In this document: positions 38,355-48,152 of the stretch, one piece after another
How positions within the stretch are numbered: the stretch's first letter is position 1
Layout: each line of letters opens with the position of its first letter
Source of the DNA: Candidatus Nomurabacteria bacterium
Lineage (GTDB): Bacteria > Patescibacteriota > Saccharimonadia > Saccharimonadales > UBA7683
Assembly (NCBI GenBank): GCA_020631865.1
Contig: JACKGS010000001.1
Span: 124,001 to 188,000, forward strand
Length of the DNA stretch: 64,000 nucleotides
Reading direction: 5' to 3'
Program-made: the position numbers and the translations under genes
Notes under the pieces: model-generated
Seen by the model: the letters and a program-made list of their open reading frames with translations, nothing else
Database searches by the model: none
What the model was told of the DNA's origin: nothing

Positions 38355-39557
38355 CTATACCATTGTAGATAAATTTCGGGCACCCATGCTCGTTATCAAA
38401 ACATCATCCTCTATGCGTATACCGATTCCTTCTTCGGGGATATATATTCCAGGCTCGACTGTTATCACCATATCTTCTTTCATTATCTTGTAATCACAGA
38501 CATCGTGTACATCTAAGCCCAAACTGTGACTAACCGAATGTGGGAAATATCTCCTTACTTCTTTATTAGCATTTTCAGTAATTAAACCTAATTTGATTAA
38601 CTCTTCGCCCATATTATATTGAACTTGCTTGTTATATTCTTGCCATGATAAGCCAATTTTGATAATTGCTAGCGCAAACTTATGTACACGTTGCACAGCT
38701 TCAAATACTAGTTGTTGCCTTTTGCTCATTGGTCCATTAACTGGTAATGTCCGGGTAATATCTGCAGCATAATGATTGTATTGGGCGCCAATATCAAACA
38801 AACACAGATCACCCTCTGCTAATACTTGGTTATTCTTAATGTAATGTAGCGTGCAAGCGCGTGCACCTCCGGCTATAATCGGTTGATATGCGTGCGTAGT
38901 TTGCCTAGAAATAAACACCCTAGTTATCTCTGCCTCTAGTTCGTATTCTGCGACGCCGGGGCTAAGTATTATTTTCACTTTTTCAAATGCTGATTCTGTT
39001 ATATGTATAGCCTGCTGTATTGCCCGTACTTCAATTGGCTGTTTTACCTGTCTCATTTCTGTCAGAACACCACGCACATCTTCTAGCACAATCTCATTAT
39101 TATATCGCTTCAGCTTTTGAGCTAGTCGACTTCTAGATTGATTTGTATAAAAACTATCTGTAAGAACAATTTTTGAAGGTGGAGCAATGATAGTATGAAC
39201 AGTTTTGCGACTCTTTTGCATAATTTTATAGCGAGCCCATCCTTCAGAATATTCATAGACCGAAACAATACCCGAAGTTTTTGCGATTTCATCGCAATTC
39301 AACTGTCCACCAAATATATCTTCTGAATCACTACGTTTTGGCAAAATCAAAAACTGTTCATTCACAGACATAACCAGAACAGCATCTGGCTCGTCTACTC
39401 CGGTTAGATACCAGAAGTTACTATCTTGCTGAAAACTGTATGTCGTATCAGCACTACGCTGCATCAAACCATTGGCCGTTATTACAACCAACGAATCATC
39501 TGGCAATGAATCTAATAATCTCTTTCTGTTATTTATATAAAATTCAGAACTAAACAT
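38355..39557 (-). CDS. pepP: Xaa-Pro aminopeptidase
   Basis: 400 residues: AMP_N domain with QDSNFWYLTGVDEPDAVL, then the M24 'pita-bread' domain with metal ligands in LFDIGAQYNHYAADITRT, HSVSHSLGLDVHD, VEPGIY and RIEDDVLI. Removes an N-terminal residue before proline. A TACAAT six bases before the ATG and no Shine-Dalgarno suggest a leaderless message. Confidence 0.95.
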   Translation of the reverse strand: MFSSEFYINNRKRLLDSLPDDSLVVITANGLMQRSADTTYSFQQDSNFWYLTGVDEPDAVLVMSVNEQFLILPKRSDSEDIFGGQLNCDEIAKTSGIVSVYEYSEGWARYKIMQKSRKTVHTIIAPPSKIVLTDSFYTNQSRSRLAQKLKRYNNEIVLEDVRGVLTEMRQVKQPIEVRAIQQAIHITESAFEKVKIILSPGVAEYELEAEITRVFISRQTTHAYQPIIAGGARACTLHYIKNNQVLAEGDLCLFDIGAQYNHYAADITRTLPVNGPMSKRQQLVFEAVQRVHKFALAIIKIGLSWQEYNKQVQYNMGEELIKLGLITENANKEVRRYFPHSVSHSLGLDVHDVCDYKIMKEDMVITVEPGIYIPEEGIGIRIEDDVLITSMGARNLSTMV

Positions 39558-39577
39558 AAAACTATTGTAGCGTAATT

Positions 39578-41122
39578 TTACAGATTAGCTTTAATAGTCT
39601 TTGCCTTAACCAATCCTACAACCTTTGCCAACTCTGCATTTGAAGCTGATTTGATATTCTCAACTGAACCAAATGATTTAAGTAATCTTTTTCGAGTAAC
39701 AGGTCCGACACCCGGTATGCTATCAAGTGCACTTTTAACTTGCCCGGATCGTTTTAGATGAGTATGATAGCTGACTGCAAATCTATGTGATTCATTACGA
39801 ATGCGTTGAAGTAGCTTAGTAATGTGATGATTCTTGGTCAAATAAATTACTACAAAATCTTCAGTATCAGATGATATTTGTGGCAAACTTGCCTCATTAC
39901 GACTAACCACACCATTTAGCTCTCTACTAGCACCCGCTTCTGTTGATTTCTGTAGATTAACTATATATTGATCGTTTACTGCAACATTGGAGCGTGTTTT
40001 ATGAACTACGATTTCCTCTTCACGCTTAGCCAACCCAATAACTGGTATATTTACCCCGCATTGCTCAAGAGCATCCAAAGCGGAGCTCAGCTGCCCCTTG
40101 CCACCGTCAATTAGTATAAGATCCGGCATCATCCAATCTTTATGCCTGCCAGAGAATCGTCGCTTCATAGTTTCATTCATATGAGCAAAGTCATTATTGC
40201 CCGGTATCTGCATTTTAAATTTCCTATACTGAGCCTTATCCGCCAGCCCGTTTGTCGCAACCACCATACTGGCAACATTATTTGTACCCTGCATATGGCT
40301 AATGTCATAGCCCTCTATGCGTCTTGGCACGTCAACCAAGCCAAGCAAATCCTTTAAGCCACTCAGGGCCTTGTCTTTAGAAAGATCCATGAACTCTGCA
40401 TCGGAAAAAACTATTTGCTTTTGCAGTGCCTTAAGACTATTTAACTGATTGCGAGCACGTGCAGCATCTTCAAATTCCTGCATCTTAGACAACTGCTTCA
40501 TCTCTTTTTCAAGTTGAATTATAAGTTGCTTACGATTACCTTTTAAGAACATAATCATTTTTTTTATATCAGTCTTGTACTGCCCGGGTGTTGATTTTCC
40601 GGATTCAATTCCAGGAGTTAAACCTAAATGATAGTCTAACTCAGCTTTAGCTAAATATGGTTTTGTATAATACGGGAATATCTTACGGAGCAGACGCAAA
40701 GCTTTTTTAATCATAAATCCGTTATAATAGGGTCCAAAATATTCAGCTCCATCATCCAATGGCTGACGAGTAGTGTCAACATAAGGCACTTCATCTTTCA
40801 AATTAATTCTGATGTATGTTTGACTCTTGTCATCACGAAGCAAAATATTATACCGCGGCTTATACCGCTTGATCATCTCACTTTCAAGAAAAAGCGCATC
40901 AAGCTCAGACTCTACCGTAATCCAATCTGTATCGTAGATTTCGGTTACTAAAGCTTCAGTTTTCGGATCAAATGGCCTTGATGATTGAAAATACTGCCTC
41001 ACTCGATTTTTCAAAACCGCCGCCTTGCCAACATAAATAATCTCACCCGATTTAGATTTATGAAAATAAACCCCAGGCTCCCGAGGCAACGCCCTAAGCT
41101 TCACTTCAAGATTTTTATTCAC
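39578..41122 (-). CDS. uvrC: Excinuclease ABC subunit C
   Basis: 514 residues: GIY-YIG domain (PGVYFHKSKSGEIIYVGKA), UVR motif region (KQLSKMQEFEDAARARNQL), the RNase H-like 5' nuclease domain (IEGYDISHMQGTN, LILIDGGKGQLS) and a C-terminal HhH pair ending at PGVGPVTRKRLLKSFGS. About 90 residues shorter than the E. coli form. GTG start. uvrA is also in the window; uvrB is not. Confidence 0.95.
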   Translation of the reverse strand: MNKNLEVKLRALPREPGVYFHKSKSGEIIYVGKAAVLKNRVRQYFQSSRPFDPKTEALVTEIYDTDWITVESELDALFLESEMIKRYKPRYNILLRDDKSQTYIRINLKDEVPYVDTTRQPLDDGAEYFGPYYNGFMIKKALRLLRKIFPYYTKPYLAKAELDYHLGLTPGIESGKSTPGQYKTDIKKMIMFLKGNRKQLIIQLEKEMKQLSKMQEFEDAARARNQLNSLKALQKQIVFSDAEFMDLSKDKALSGLKDLLGLVDVPRRIEGYDISHMQGTNNVASMVVATNGLADKAQYRKFKMQIPGNNDFAHMNETMKRRFSGRHKDWMMPDLILIDGGKGQLSSALDALEQCGVNIPVIGLAKREEEIVVHKTRSNVAVNDQYIVNLQKSTEAGASRELNGVVSRNEASLPQISSDTEDFVVIYLTKNHHITKLLQRIRNESHRFAVSYHTHLKRSGQVKSALDSIPGVGPVTRKRLLKSFGSVENIKSASNAELAKVVGLVKAKTIKANL

Positions 41123-41141
41123 TATCTAATAATAACAGAGT

Positions 41142-42449
41142 TTAGCGGACGAGCTCGGCGCTGACAACGAGTCGCTTGTCGTAATTTTGAGCCTGCCATT
41201 TACCGGCACAGGTGATTATCTCTAACCTTGAGTCATCACCTGTCTTAAATAAATCATTCATTGGGACCTGGTCTTTCGCATACTCGGCTTTTTTTGTTAC
41301 TTTATACGTAAAGCTTTGGCCCTTACCATTGGTAACAGTAATCAGATCTCCATCTTTTATATCCGCTAATTTATCAAAGACAGCACCTGCACCACCAGCA
41401 TAATGACCAACCATTACGGCTGGACCCTTCTGGCCTGGCAGCATGCCCTTGTTATACCAACCAACAACACCATATGCTTTTGGTACATCCATTAAGCCTG
41501 CTGGAGTCATGCCTACACCTTGCACTGGAGCATTGACGCCAATACTACTGATTACAAATCTGACTGGATGATTCGGATCTGCATTAACTCTATTATTTGC
41601 CTGTTGATTAACGGGTGCAGATTGCGTAGTTGGCTGAGTCTTAGGAGCCTCTACTTCAATTACTGGTGCACCAACCGGTTGAGCGACAACTGGCTGAGAA
41701 CTGGCACGAGAGAAAAACGTAAACATACTTACCGCAATCACGCCACATGCAAATGCGCTAGATATAATTGTCCGCACATGAGAAAGAGAGGCGCTGGAAT
41801 CATCTTTTGAGAGCATTGTTGTTAAAGAGCTTTCATCTTCGTAAAGTGCTCTGAGATTTGCTTCTATCTTTCTCTCATCAGACCTAGGATGCTGCTGACT
41901 AACTGGAATTATTGAAACTTCCCCTTGTGAAGTGATATTTTGCGGCTGGCTCGGCGTGAAGGCCTGCACAGGAGCGCTAACCTGCTGTACATGCGGCAAG
42001 CGCACGACCCGTGGGACTGAATTATCTTGAATGGCTTGAGGTGCCGCACTCGTAGCAACGACCTGAGTCGGCTGAGTCATAGAAGCTTGCTGTGATACTG
42101 GAATACGTTGATGCTGTGGCTGTGAGTATGGTTGTGCATTTAGAGCTATGTGTTGTCTCGGCTGCTGAGCTTGTTGATACTGCCCGGGCTGAATCGCAGT
42201 GCCGTGAGGTGGTAGCCCTACATTGGTAGTCACGGCTGGAACGACACCAGAAGCGGGTACGTCATCCCTAAGAGCTTCAATTATCGCCTGATTATTTACG
42301 ACCGGCGGCTGAGTCACGGGTGAGCTCTTGGATATTCCACGACTCTTTTGAGCATAAGTATCTAGATAGGCTCTTCTCCTATGTCCATGATCTCTTGTTG
42401 GTAAATTTACTCTTTGTAAATTTTTTGTTTGATTCTGTGTTTTATCCAT
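41142..42449 (-). CDS. Sortase with a long disordered cytoplasmic N-terminus
   Basis: 435 residues. Residues 1-225 are Gln/Pro-rich and disordered; a membrane segment follows (about 227-245), then the sortase domain from about 285. Catalytic His is in VMVGHYAG, Cys in LEIITCAGKW and Arg in YDKRLVVSAEL. It attaches proteins to the envelope by cleaving a C-terminal sorting signal. The 220-residue cytoplasmic part is unusual and may dock other components. Candidate substrate: the subtilase at 36115-38202. Confidence 0.88.
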   Translation of the reverse strand: MDKTQNQTKNLQRVNLPTRDHGHRRRAYLDTYAQKSRGISKSSPVTQPPVVNNQAIIEALRDDVPASGVVPAVTTNVGLPPHGTAIQPGQYQQAQQPRQHIALNAQPYSQPQHQRIPVSQQASMTQPTQVVATSAAPQAIQDNSVPRVVRLPHVQQVSAPVQAFTPSQPQNITSQGEVSIIPVSQQHPRSDERKIEANLRALYEDESSLTTMLSKDDSSASLSHVRTIISSAFACGVIAVSMFTFFSRASSQPVVAQPVGAPVIEVEAPKTQPTTQSAPVNQQANNRVNADPNHPVRFVISSIGVNAPVQGVGMTPAGLMDVPKAYGVVGWYNKGMLPGQKGPAVMVGHYAGGAGAVFDKLADIKDGDLITVTNGKGQSFTYKVTKKAEYAKDQVPMNDLFKTGDDSRLEIITCAGKWQAQNYDKRLVVSAELVR

Positions 42450-42590
42450 TGAGTTTTATATTTTGAAATACAAAAAGACTAGCACTTATGGCCAATCTCG
42501 CATTTCCCATCTGTTAACGGAGCGCTCTTTTGTTAATTATTTTTATTTATGCGTCCTTAAGTATCAATTATAGTTATGATTAAAGTAATG

Positions 42591-43487
42591 TCAAGCTAAA
42601 ACTGGTTGATGATTTTCACAAAATGTCTTTGCATTACAACTCTGACAAACTAGTTTCAGTTGATTACATGACTTGTCTGCACAATTGATAAATCTACTGG
42701 TATTTTGACCACAATGAACACACTCGCCAATATCTTTAGCTTTGCTAGAAAACTTATGGTTCATGCGTCCGTCAAATATGTATAAATTACCTTCCCAAAA
42801 ACCATCATCACCATACTTTTCACCGTATTTCACTATTCCACCATCAATTTGGTAGACTTCTTTAAAGCCACGATTCTTCATTAAAACTGATAGAATTTCA
42901 CACCTTATACCACCAGTGCAATATGTAATTATTGGTCGATTTTTAATAGTATCGTACTTTGGATCTTCGAGTTCTTTAAGAAAATCTGGCGTTGTTTTAA
43001 CTTCGGGGATAATTGCATCTTTAAACCGACCAACCTGTGCCTCGTAGGCATTTCGTCCATCAAAAAATATAACCTCGTCGCCACGTTCTTGAATTAATCT
43101 ATGAACCTGCTCTGGCTTTAAATGTATGCCCCCATTTTCTACCCCTCTCTCAGAAACCACCAGTTCATCTGATGCCCTAAAGGCCACTAGCTCGTCACGT
43201 ACCTTAACTGAAAGTTTTGGAAAATCCTCGCCGCTTCCATCTGACCATTTATACATTATTCCCTTAAAAAGAATTGAGCGATTCATCTCACGCTTATACT
43301 CGCGAAGATTTTCTATACCACCACCCAACGTACCATTAATACCGTGGGGTGAAATTATTATTCTACCTTTAAGACCAAGCCGATCGCACAGTTCTTTTTG
43401 CCAACGCATAGTGATATTTGGATCACACACTGGTATAAATTTATAATACAAAATTACTTTTGGCTCTTGCTGATTTATCTTTTTCAT
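42591..43487 (-). CDS. trhO: tRNA uridine 5-hydroxylase, rhodanese-like (TrhO/YceA)
   Basis: 298 residues: the N-terminal YceA domain (VILYYKFIPVCDPN, ISPHGINGTLGG), a rhodanese domain with catalytic Cys in IITYCTGGIRCE, and a C-terminal Cys-rich end (CVHCGQNTSRFINCADKSC). The family hydroxylates U34 of tRNA using oxygen and a catalytic Cys. Confidence 0.92.
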   Translation of the reverse strand: MKKINQQEPKVILYYKFIPVCDPNITMRWQKELCDRLGLKGRIIISPHGINGTLGGGIENLREYKREMNRSILFKGIMYKWSDGSGEDFPKLSVKVRDELVAFRASDELVVSERGVENGGIHLKPEQVHRLIQERGDEVIFFDGRNAYEAQVGRFKDAIIPEVKTTPDFLKELEDPKYDTIKNRPIITYCTGGIRCEILSVLMKNRGFKEVYQIDGGIVKYGEKYGDDGFWEGNLYIFDGRMNHKFSSKAKDIGECVHCGQNTSRFINCADKSCNQLKLVCQSCNAKTFCENHQPVLA

Positions 43488-43541
43488 CTGTTATAGCATA
43501 CTATTCATGGTAATATTTGTAAAATACTTGACAGGTTGTGA

Positions 43542-43547
43542 TATAAT
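43542..43547 (+). promoter_or_regulatory. Extended -10 promoter of the leader/ABC exporter unit
   Basis: TGA followed by TATAAT (43542-43547); the start is expected near 43554, about 33 bases before the leader ORF. A TTGACA at 43529 is too close (7 bases) to be the -35. Confidence 0.55.
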
Positions 43548-43586
43548 TGTAGAACTATTATAAACATAACGGAAAGGGCAGCAAAA

Positions 43587-43649
43587 ATGTTACTACTCAA
43601 CAACAAGTCCAAAGCAAACAAACTAACAACTGCCCGATGTGGCTCTTAA
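43587..43649 (+). CDS. 20-residue leader peptide upstream of the ABC exporters
   Basis: ATG at 43587 with GGAAAGG nine bases upstream; the peptide starts MLLLNNK and ends TARCGS before TAA at 43647-43649. The gap to the exporter start is 59 bases. It could be a ribosome-stalling leader that senses an antibiotic or amino acid and controls the exporter, or a small exported peptide. The coding evidence is the good ribosome-binding site and its position only. Confidence 0.4.
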   Translation: MLLLNNKSKANKLTTARCGS

Positions 43650-43708
43650 TACAAACTTTTCAATTCAGAATAATCTTACTCTTTTTATAGAGTTCTTGAG
43701 GAATAATT

Positions 43709-45511
43709 ATGCAACGTAAAAAAATTAATGTTCAACATAGGGCAAAAATATTACTAAGAATTTTTGCAAAATCATGGCAACTACGACCTGGCGCTGTTTT
43801 GCTATATCTCTTTGGCGCACTCCTGGAAACAAGCAGTTCTATTACAGCAATATATGCCGGCGCAAGGCTGAGTGGAATTCTTGCGCATTTTGTAACTTCA
43901 GGCCAGTCTGATGGAGTTTGGTTTTGGTTTTGGATCACCACAATAACAGGAGCCTTAATGGGGCTGGGGTTCTTGGCGATGGCTTATTCTAAAAGAATTT
44001 TGTATTACAGCATTACAAACTGGTCAATCAATACCTTTCTACTTACGCTCACTGAAATCAACTTTCCAGAGTTCTACAACGACGAAACAAGAAACTTGAT
44101 TCAAAAAGTAGGTGGCTCATATTCATGGCAAATGTCCAATTTAATGCAACTAACATTCGATCTGCTATATGGCATTTTAAGATTTATAGCCATCACAATA
44201 GTTGTTGCACAAATTTCCTGGTGGGTAGTGCCGATTATTGCGCTATTTTTAGTTCCTACTCTATTGAGTGATGCAAAAGTATCCAAATTACAGTGGTTTG
44301 TATGGGATCAAAAAGGAGATGAAAGACATATTTTTTGGGGCTTGGAATACTTGTTACGTCAAGCAAAAAGCCAAATGGAACTTCGAAGTCTACAGGCGAG
44401 CAAACACGTACTCAATAAAATTGATTCTATGAATAGCAAATTTTATAACGAACAAGAAGTTTTGTATAAAAAGGCCCGCCCCACGCTAATTAGCGCACAA
44501 ATACTTGAAGGTATAGGTCCAGCAATTGCGGGCATAGTGGTACTACGACAATTTTTACACAAAATCATTTCTTTTGAACAGTATCTATTTACAACTGGGG
44601 CACTAGTTAGAATCGGTGGTGCATTAAATAATATCTTCGGAACACTGACAACCATGCAAGAGCCATTAATTTTAGCTGAAAACTACTTTATGCTTATTGA
44701 ACAAGTGCCTAAAATTAAAGATGCACCTGATTCAAAAAAATTAAGCACCAGTACAACACCTGAGATAATCTTTGAAGACGTCACATTTACTTACCCAAAT
44801 CAGATGGATCCAGTATTTAAAAAATTTAACCTAACCATAGCGCCCGGTGAACACATTGCTCTCGTGGGTGAAAATGGTGCCGGAAAAAGCACTCTAATTA
44901 AACTTCTGCTTCGATTTTACAAACCAGACTCCGGTAGAATATTAGTTAATGGCCAAGATCTCAGCCTCACAACCATTGATTCATGGTATGGACAAATAGC
45001 CACACTGTTTCAAGATTTCAATCAATACCCATTTACGGTTGCTGAAAATATAACAATCGGTAGATCATCCAATAAACCTAGTAAAAAATTGTTGAATGAG
45101 TCAGCAAAGTTTGGTGGAGTTGATTATTTAGTAAAAAAATACAAGTACGGCTGGGAAACCGTTTTGGAAAGTAGCTTTAAAAATGGTATCGAGCCAAGTG
45201 GCGGTCAGTGGCAACGAATAGCAATTTCAAGAGCGTTTTACCGGCAAGCAAATATTTTGATACTCGATGAACCAACTTCGGCAATTGACGCAAAAGCAGA
45301 ATATGAAATCTTTAATAATATATTTAACCATTATAAAAACAAGTCTGCCTTGATAGTAAGCCACCGCTTTAGTACCGTGCGCCGGGCCGACAGAATTGTC
45401 GTACTAGACCAAGGCAAGATAGTCGAACAAGGATCACACCAAATGCTCATGAAGAAATCCGGACTATACCATGATCTCTTTACCAAACAAGCCGCTGGCT
45501 ACAAAGAATAG
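43709..45511 (+). CDS. ABC exporter (membrane + ATPase)
   Basis: 600 residues: six membrane segments in the first 310, then the nucleotide-binding domain with Walker A GENGAGKST, signature PSGGQWQRI, Walker B ILILDEP and H-loop VSHR. The motifs are canonical, so it may be active as a homodimer. The signature Pro-Ser-Gly-Gly-Gln-Trp is typical of lantibiotic/peptide-type exporters. TGAGGAAT precedes the ATG. Second unit of the locus after the leader peptide. Confidence 0.9.
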   Translation: MQRKKINVQHRAKILLRIFAKSWQLRPGAVLLYLFGALLETSSSITAIYAGARLSGILAHFVTSGQSDGVWFWFWITTITGALMGLGFLAMAYSKRILYYSITNWSINTFLLTLTEINFPEFYNDETRNLIQKVGGSYSWQMSNLMQLTFDLLYGILRFIAITIVVAQISWWVVPIIALFLVPTLLSDAKVSKLQWFVWDQKGDERHIFWGLEYLLRQAKSQMELRSLQASKHVLNKIDSMNSKFYNEQEVLYKKARPTLISAQILEGIGPAIAGIVVLRQFLHKIISFEQYLFTTGALVRIGGALNNIFGTLTTMQEPLILAENYFMLIEQVPKIKDAPDSKKLSTSTTPEIIFEDVTFTYPNQMDPVFKKFNLTIAPGEHIALVGENGAGKSTLIKLLLRFYKPDSGRILVNGQDLSLTTIDSWYGQIATLFQDFNQYPFTVAENITIGRSSNKPSKKLLNESAKFGGVDYLVKKYKYGWETVLESSFKNGIEPSGGQWQRIAISRAFYRQANILILDEPTSAIDAKAEYEIFNNIFNHYKNKSALIVSHRFSTVRRADRIVVLDQGKIVEQGSHQMLMKKSGLYHDLFTKQAAGYKE

Positions 45512-45513
45512 CC

Positions 45514-45542
45514 TTTACAGTAACCATCCCACTATATAATAT
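45514..45542 (+). promoter_or_regulatory. Internal promoter for the second ABC exporter
   Basis: TTTACA (45514-45519), 17 bases, TAATAT (45537-45542). The leader then has two hairpins: GATTCT/AGAATC (45554-45568) and GTTCGG-ACGG-CCGAAC (45584-45599). Confidence 0.55.
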
Positions 45543-45651
45543 AAAAGCAATATGATTCTATAAGAATCCGCTATTCACAGCACGTTCGGACGGCCGAACC
45601 TATGGTGATAACTCTCATAAAATCAATACAATAATTTAGAAAGGAAATACT

Positions 45652-47427
45652 ATGTCTAATTCTGTAGATCAGAAAGACAAATCAGTTAATTATGCCCGAC
45701 AAACATTAAGCATATTTTGGAGCCATATAAAAATAAAGCCCGCTAGATTCATCCTAGTTATGGTCTTAATTCCACTCTCGGCGCTAATGTTCAGTACGGC
45801 GGTACCCTACTTCTTAAGTCAAGCTATTTCTGGCATAGCCAATCAGGCTATAAATGTCTCGAATTACTTATTGTTAGCAGCCCTTGCTGGGGCAATCGGA
45901 GGTCTCTTCAATTACTTTGGATTCACCCTCATAATAAAACATGAGGCAGATATGTATAAATCTTTGGTTGATTCAGCGGCAACTATTTTACTACAGAAAG
46001 ACGCCTCATTCTTCAGTAATCAAAAAATTGGTGCGCTAACTGGTAAGTACATAGAATTTATTAACAGTTATATTAAGATTCAAGATGTGCTGATTATTAA
46101 AACTCTTTCTTTTGTTATTGCTATGGGCACGGGTATATATATCATTGCTCAGTCGTCAACTCTATTAGGAATACTTCTATTGGTGTTTACTGTTTTCATT
46201 CTAGTAGAAATTAGAATAACAATGAAAATTAGAACTCCTTATAGAAATGAACGAAAAGAAATTCGAGCAAACATTTTTGGAGAGGTAGCCGATTCATTAT
46301 CCAATAGCTTGGTTGTAAAAACTTTTGCCAAAGAATCCAGAGAACTCCGGCATATCAATGAACATACTAAAAAACATCACAAACTATATATAAAAGATAT
46401 AAGTATAGTTATGAAGGAAGGTACTATTAGAAATATCATTACGGTTGTATTTCAAATTATCGTAATAGGCCTGTCGATTACATTAGTAAAAGACGGAAAG
46501 ATTGAACTAGGCGCAGCGATATTTGCGTTAACATACCTTCAGCGTGTTGCAGCCCAAATTTTTACACTTGGTGATATTGTCAATGGTTATGACAGCGCAT
46601 TTTTAGAGGCTGCACCAATCACTAAAATGCTTCTTGAGGCCAATCAAGTTAATGATAAGAAAAATGCACCAAAACTACGGATAGAAAAAGGCTCTATTCA
46701 ATTTGAGAATACTCATTTTAAGTATGAAGATGGTAAATTGGCAATAGATAATTTGAACTTACATATTAAGTCGGGTGAAAAAATTGGTATTGTTGGTCAA
46801 TCAGGTGCCGGCAAAACAACCATTACTAAACTCCTGCTCCGATTCAATGATCTAAATTCGGGGTCTATCATGATAGATAATCAGAGTATCTCTGAAGTAA
46901 CGCAAACCTCACTCCGCGGCTCAATAGCTTACGTACCACAAGAGCCATTATTATTTCATAGGTCGTTAGCAGAAAATATTGGTTATTCGCGAGACAACTT
47001 TACTATCGAAGAAGTTATTGAAGCAGCAAAGAAGGCACACGCACACGAATTTATTGATGAGCTACCCAATAAATATGAAACAATCGTTGGAGAACGAGGA
47101 GTAAAACTTTCAGGCGGACAGCGACAGCGCGTAGCTATCGCACGGGCGATATTAAAAGATGCACCTATTTTAGTTCTTGATGAGGCAACATCCGCGCTTG
47201 ATTCTGAAAGTGAAAAATTAATTCAAGATGCGCTAGGTAAACTCATGAAAAATCGAACCTCAATAGTTATAGCCCACCGTCTTTCAACAATTCAAAAAAT
47301 GGACAGAATTATTGTTTTAGATAAAGGTAAGATTATTGAGGAAGGATCTCACAAAGAACTACTGCTCAAAAATGGAACATACGCTAAATTATGGGCACAT
47401 CAATCTGGTGGATTTCTTGAAGATTAA
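45652..47427 (+). CDS. ABC exporter (membrane + ATPase)
   Basis: 591 residues: six membrane segments (about 30-300) and an ATPase domain with Walker A GQSGAGKTT, LSGGQRQRVAIARAI, Walker B ILVLDEATSALD and H-loop IAHR. MsbA/LmrA-like. It has its own promoter and hairpin leader. AGAAAGGAA precedes the ATG. It could pair with the first exporter, but both have complete sites, so separate homodimers are equally plausible. Confidence 0.9.
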   Translation: MSNSVDQKDKSVNYARQTLSIFWSHIKIKPARFILVMVLIPLSALMFSTAVPYFLSQAISGIANQAINVSNYLLLAALAGAIGGLFNYFGFTLIIKHEADMYKSLVDSAATILLQKDASFFSNQKIGALTGKYIEFINSYIKIQDVLIIKTLSFVIAMGTGIYIIAQSSTLLGILLLVFTVFILVEIRITMKIRTPYRNERKEIRANIFGEVADSLSNSLVVKTFAKESRELRHINEHTKKHHKLYIKDISIVMKEGTIRNIITVVFQIIVIGLSITLVKDGKIELGAAIFALTYLQRVAAQIFTLGDIVNGYDSAFLEAAPITKMLLEANQVNDKKNAPKLRIEKGSIQFENTHFKYEDGKLAIDNLNLHIKSGEKIGIVGQSGAGKTTITKLLLRFNDLNSGSIMIDNQSISEVTQTSLRGSIAYVPQEPLLFHRSLAENIGYSRDNFTIEEVIEAAKKAHAHEFIDELPNKYETIVGERGVKLSGGQRQRVAIARAILKDAPILVLDEATSALDSESEKLIQDALGKLMKNRTSIVIAHRLSTIQKMDRIIVLDKGKIIEEGSHKELLLKNGTYAKLWAHQSGGFLED

Positions 47428-47513
47428 CAACAATTACCAAATATCGTGAAATACGTGCAAAAAGAAATTATACTAAAACTAAAGATTACTTAATGTTAAA
47501 TATTGGAGAAATA

Positions 47514-47601
47514 TGACAAAAAAGACAGATCGAGTGTCACGAGAAGCACTTAAATTAACACTTAAAAGATACGCTAATGAGTACACAAAGCTGAAACGAT
47601 A
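47514..47601 (+). pseudogene. N-terminal stump of a third ABC exporter
   Basis: About 29 codons beginning MTKKTDRVSREALKLTLKRY, matching the cytoplasmic start of such exporters, after a GGAGAA site. The frame then runs into the transposase in antisense. It looks like an exporter gene truncated by insertion or deletion. Confidence 0.5.
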
Positions 47602-48138
47602 CTACATACCAGCATTTATCATACCTGATATCTCTTCATGTTTCACCCAGTCGGCAGTTTTCTGGTGTAGATAGTACGGTAAACTCGACCACTCCCAGGT
47701 CTTCCAGTCTTTAGGATTTAAGTGAATATACCTTGAGATGTGCTCTAAATACGTATCGCTGTCTACCGCCGAAGCTTTAAAGGCATCTTGAAACAGCCGC
47801 CCAACACGTTGATATTTTTTGTTATAGTAACCTGAATATGCCGTTGCGACACTTCTAAGTAACTGTGTCATGCCCTCTTGAGTATGTTGATAAATAAGCA
47901 GATGGTAATGATTGGGCATAAGACAAAACGCAAGTAGCTCAACTTCTTTAGAGAGATTTCTGTAAGGTCGGCCAAGTTTGTCTGTTGTTTCCACGGGTGA
48001 TAAGTGCCGTTTTATTAAATTTAAAAAGACAGCGTAGTCTTGACTGTCTTGAAAAATTACATCTTTGTTATTACCACGATTATATAAGTGATAATATACC
48101 CCTGCACCATAATCTTTTACCCGATTACGACTTGGCAT
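47602..48138 (-). CDS. REP-associated tyrosine transposase (Y1_Tnp, RAYT)
   Basis: 178 residues: YYHLYNRGNNK near the start, the HUH motif in MPNHYHLLIYQ, and YIHLNPKDWKTWEWSS near the end, all typical of TnpA_REP. It nicks single-stranded DNA at palindromic REP sites. It borders a truncated exporter and a perfect palindrome at 48153-48185. Confidence 0.88.
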   Translation of the reverse strand: MPSRNRVKDYGAGVYYHLYNRGNNKDVIFQDSQDYAVFLNLIKRHLSPVETTDKLGRPYRNLSKEVELLAFCLMPNHYHLLIYQHTQEGMTQLLRSVATAYSGYYNKKYQRVGRLFQDAFKASAVDSDTYLEHISRYIHLNPKDWKTWEWSSLPYYLHQKTADWVKHEEISGMINAGM

Positions 48139-48152
48139 AATTATATATTATA

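Noticed and set aside
43529..43547. TTGACA at 43529 as -35 for the exporter promoter
   Set aside because: Only seven bases separate it from TATAAT; the extended -10 alone is the better reading.
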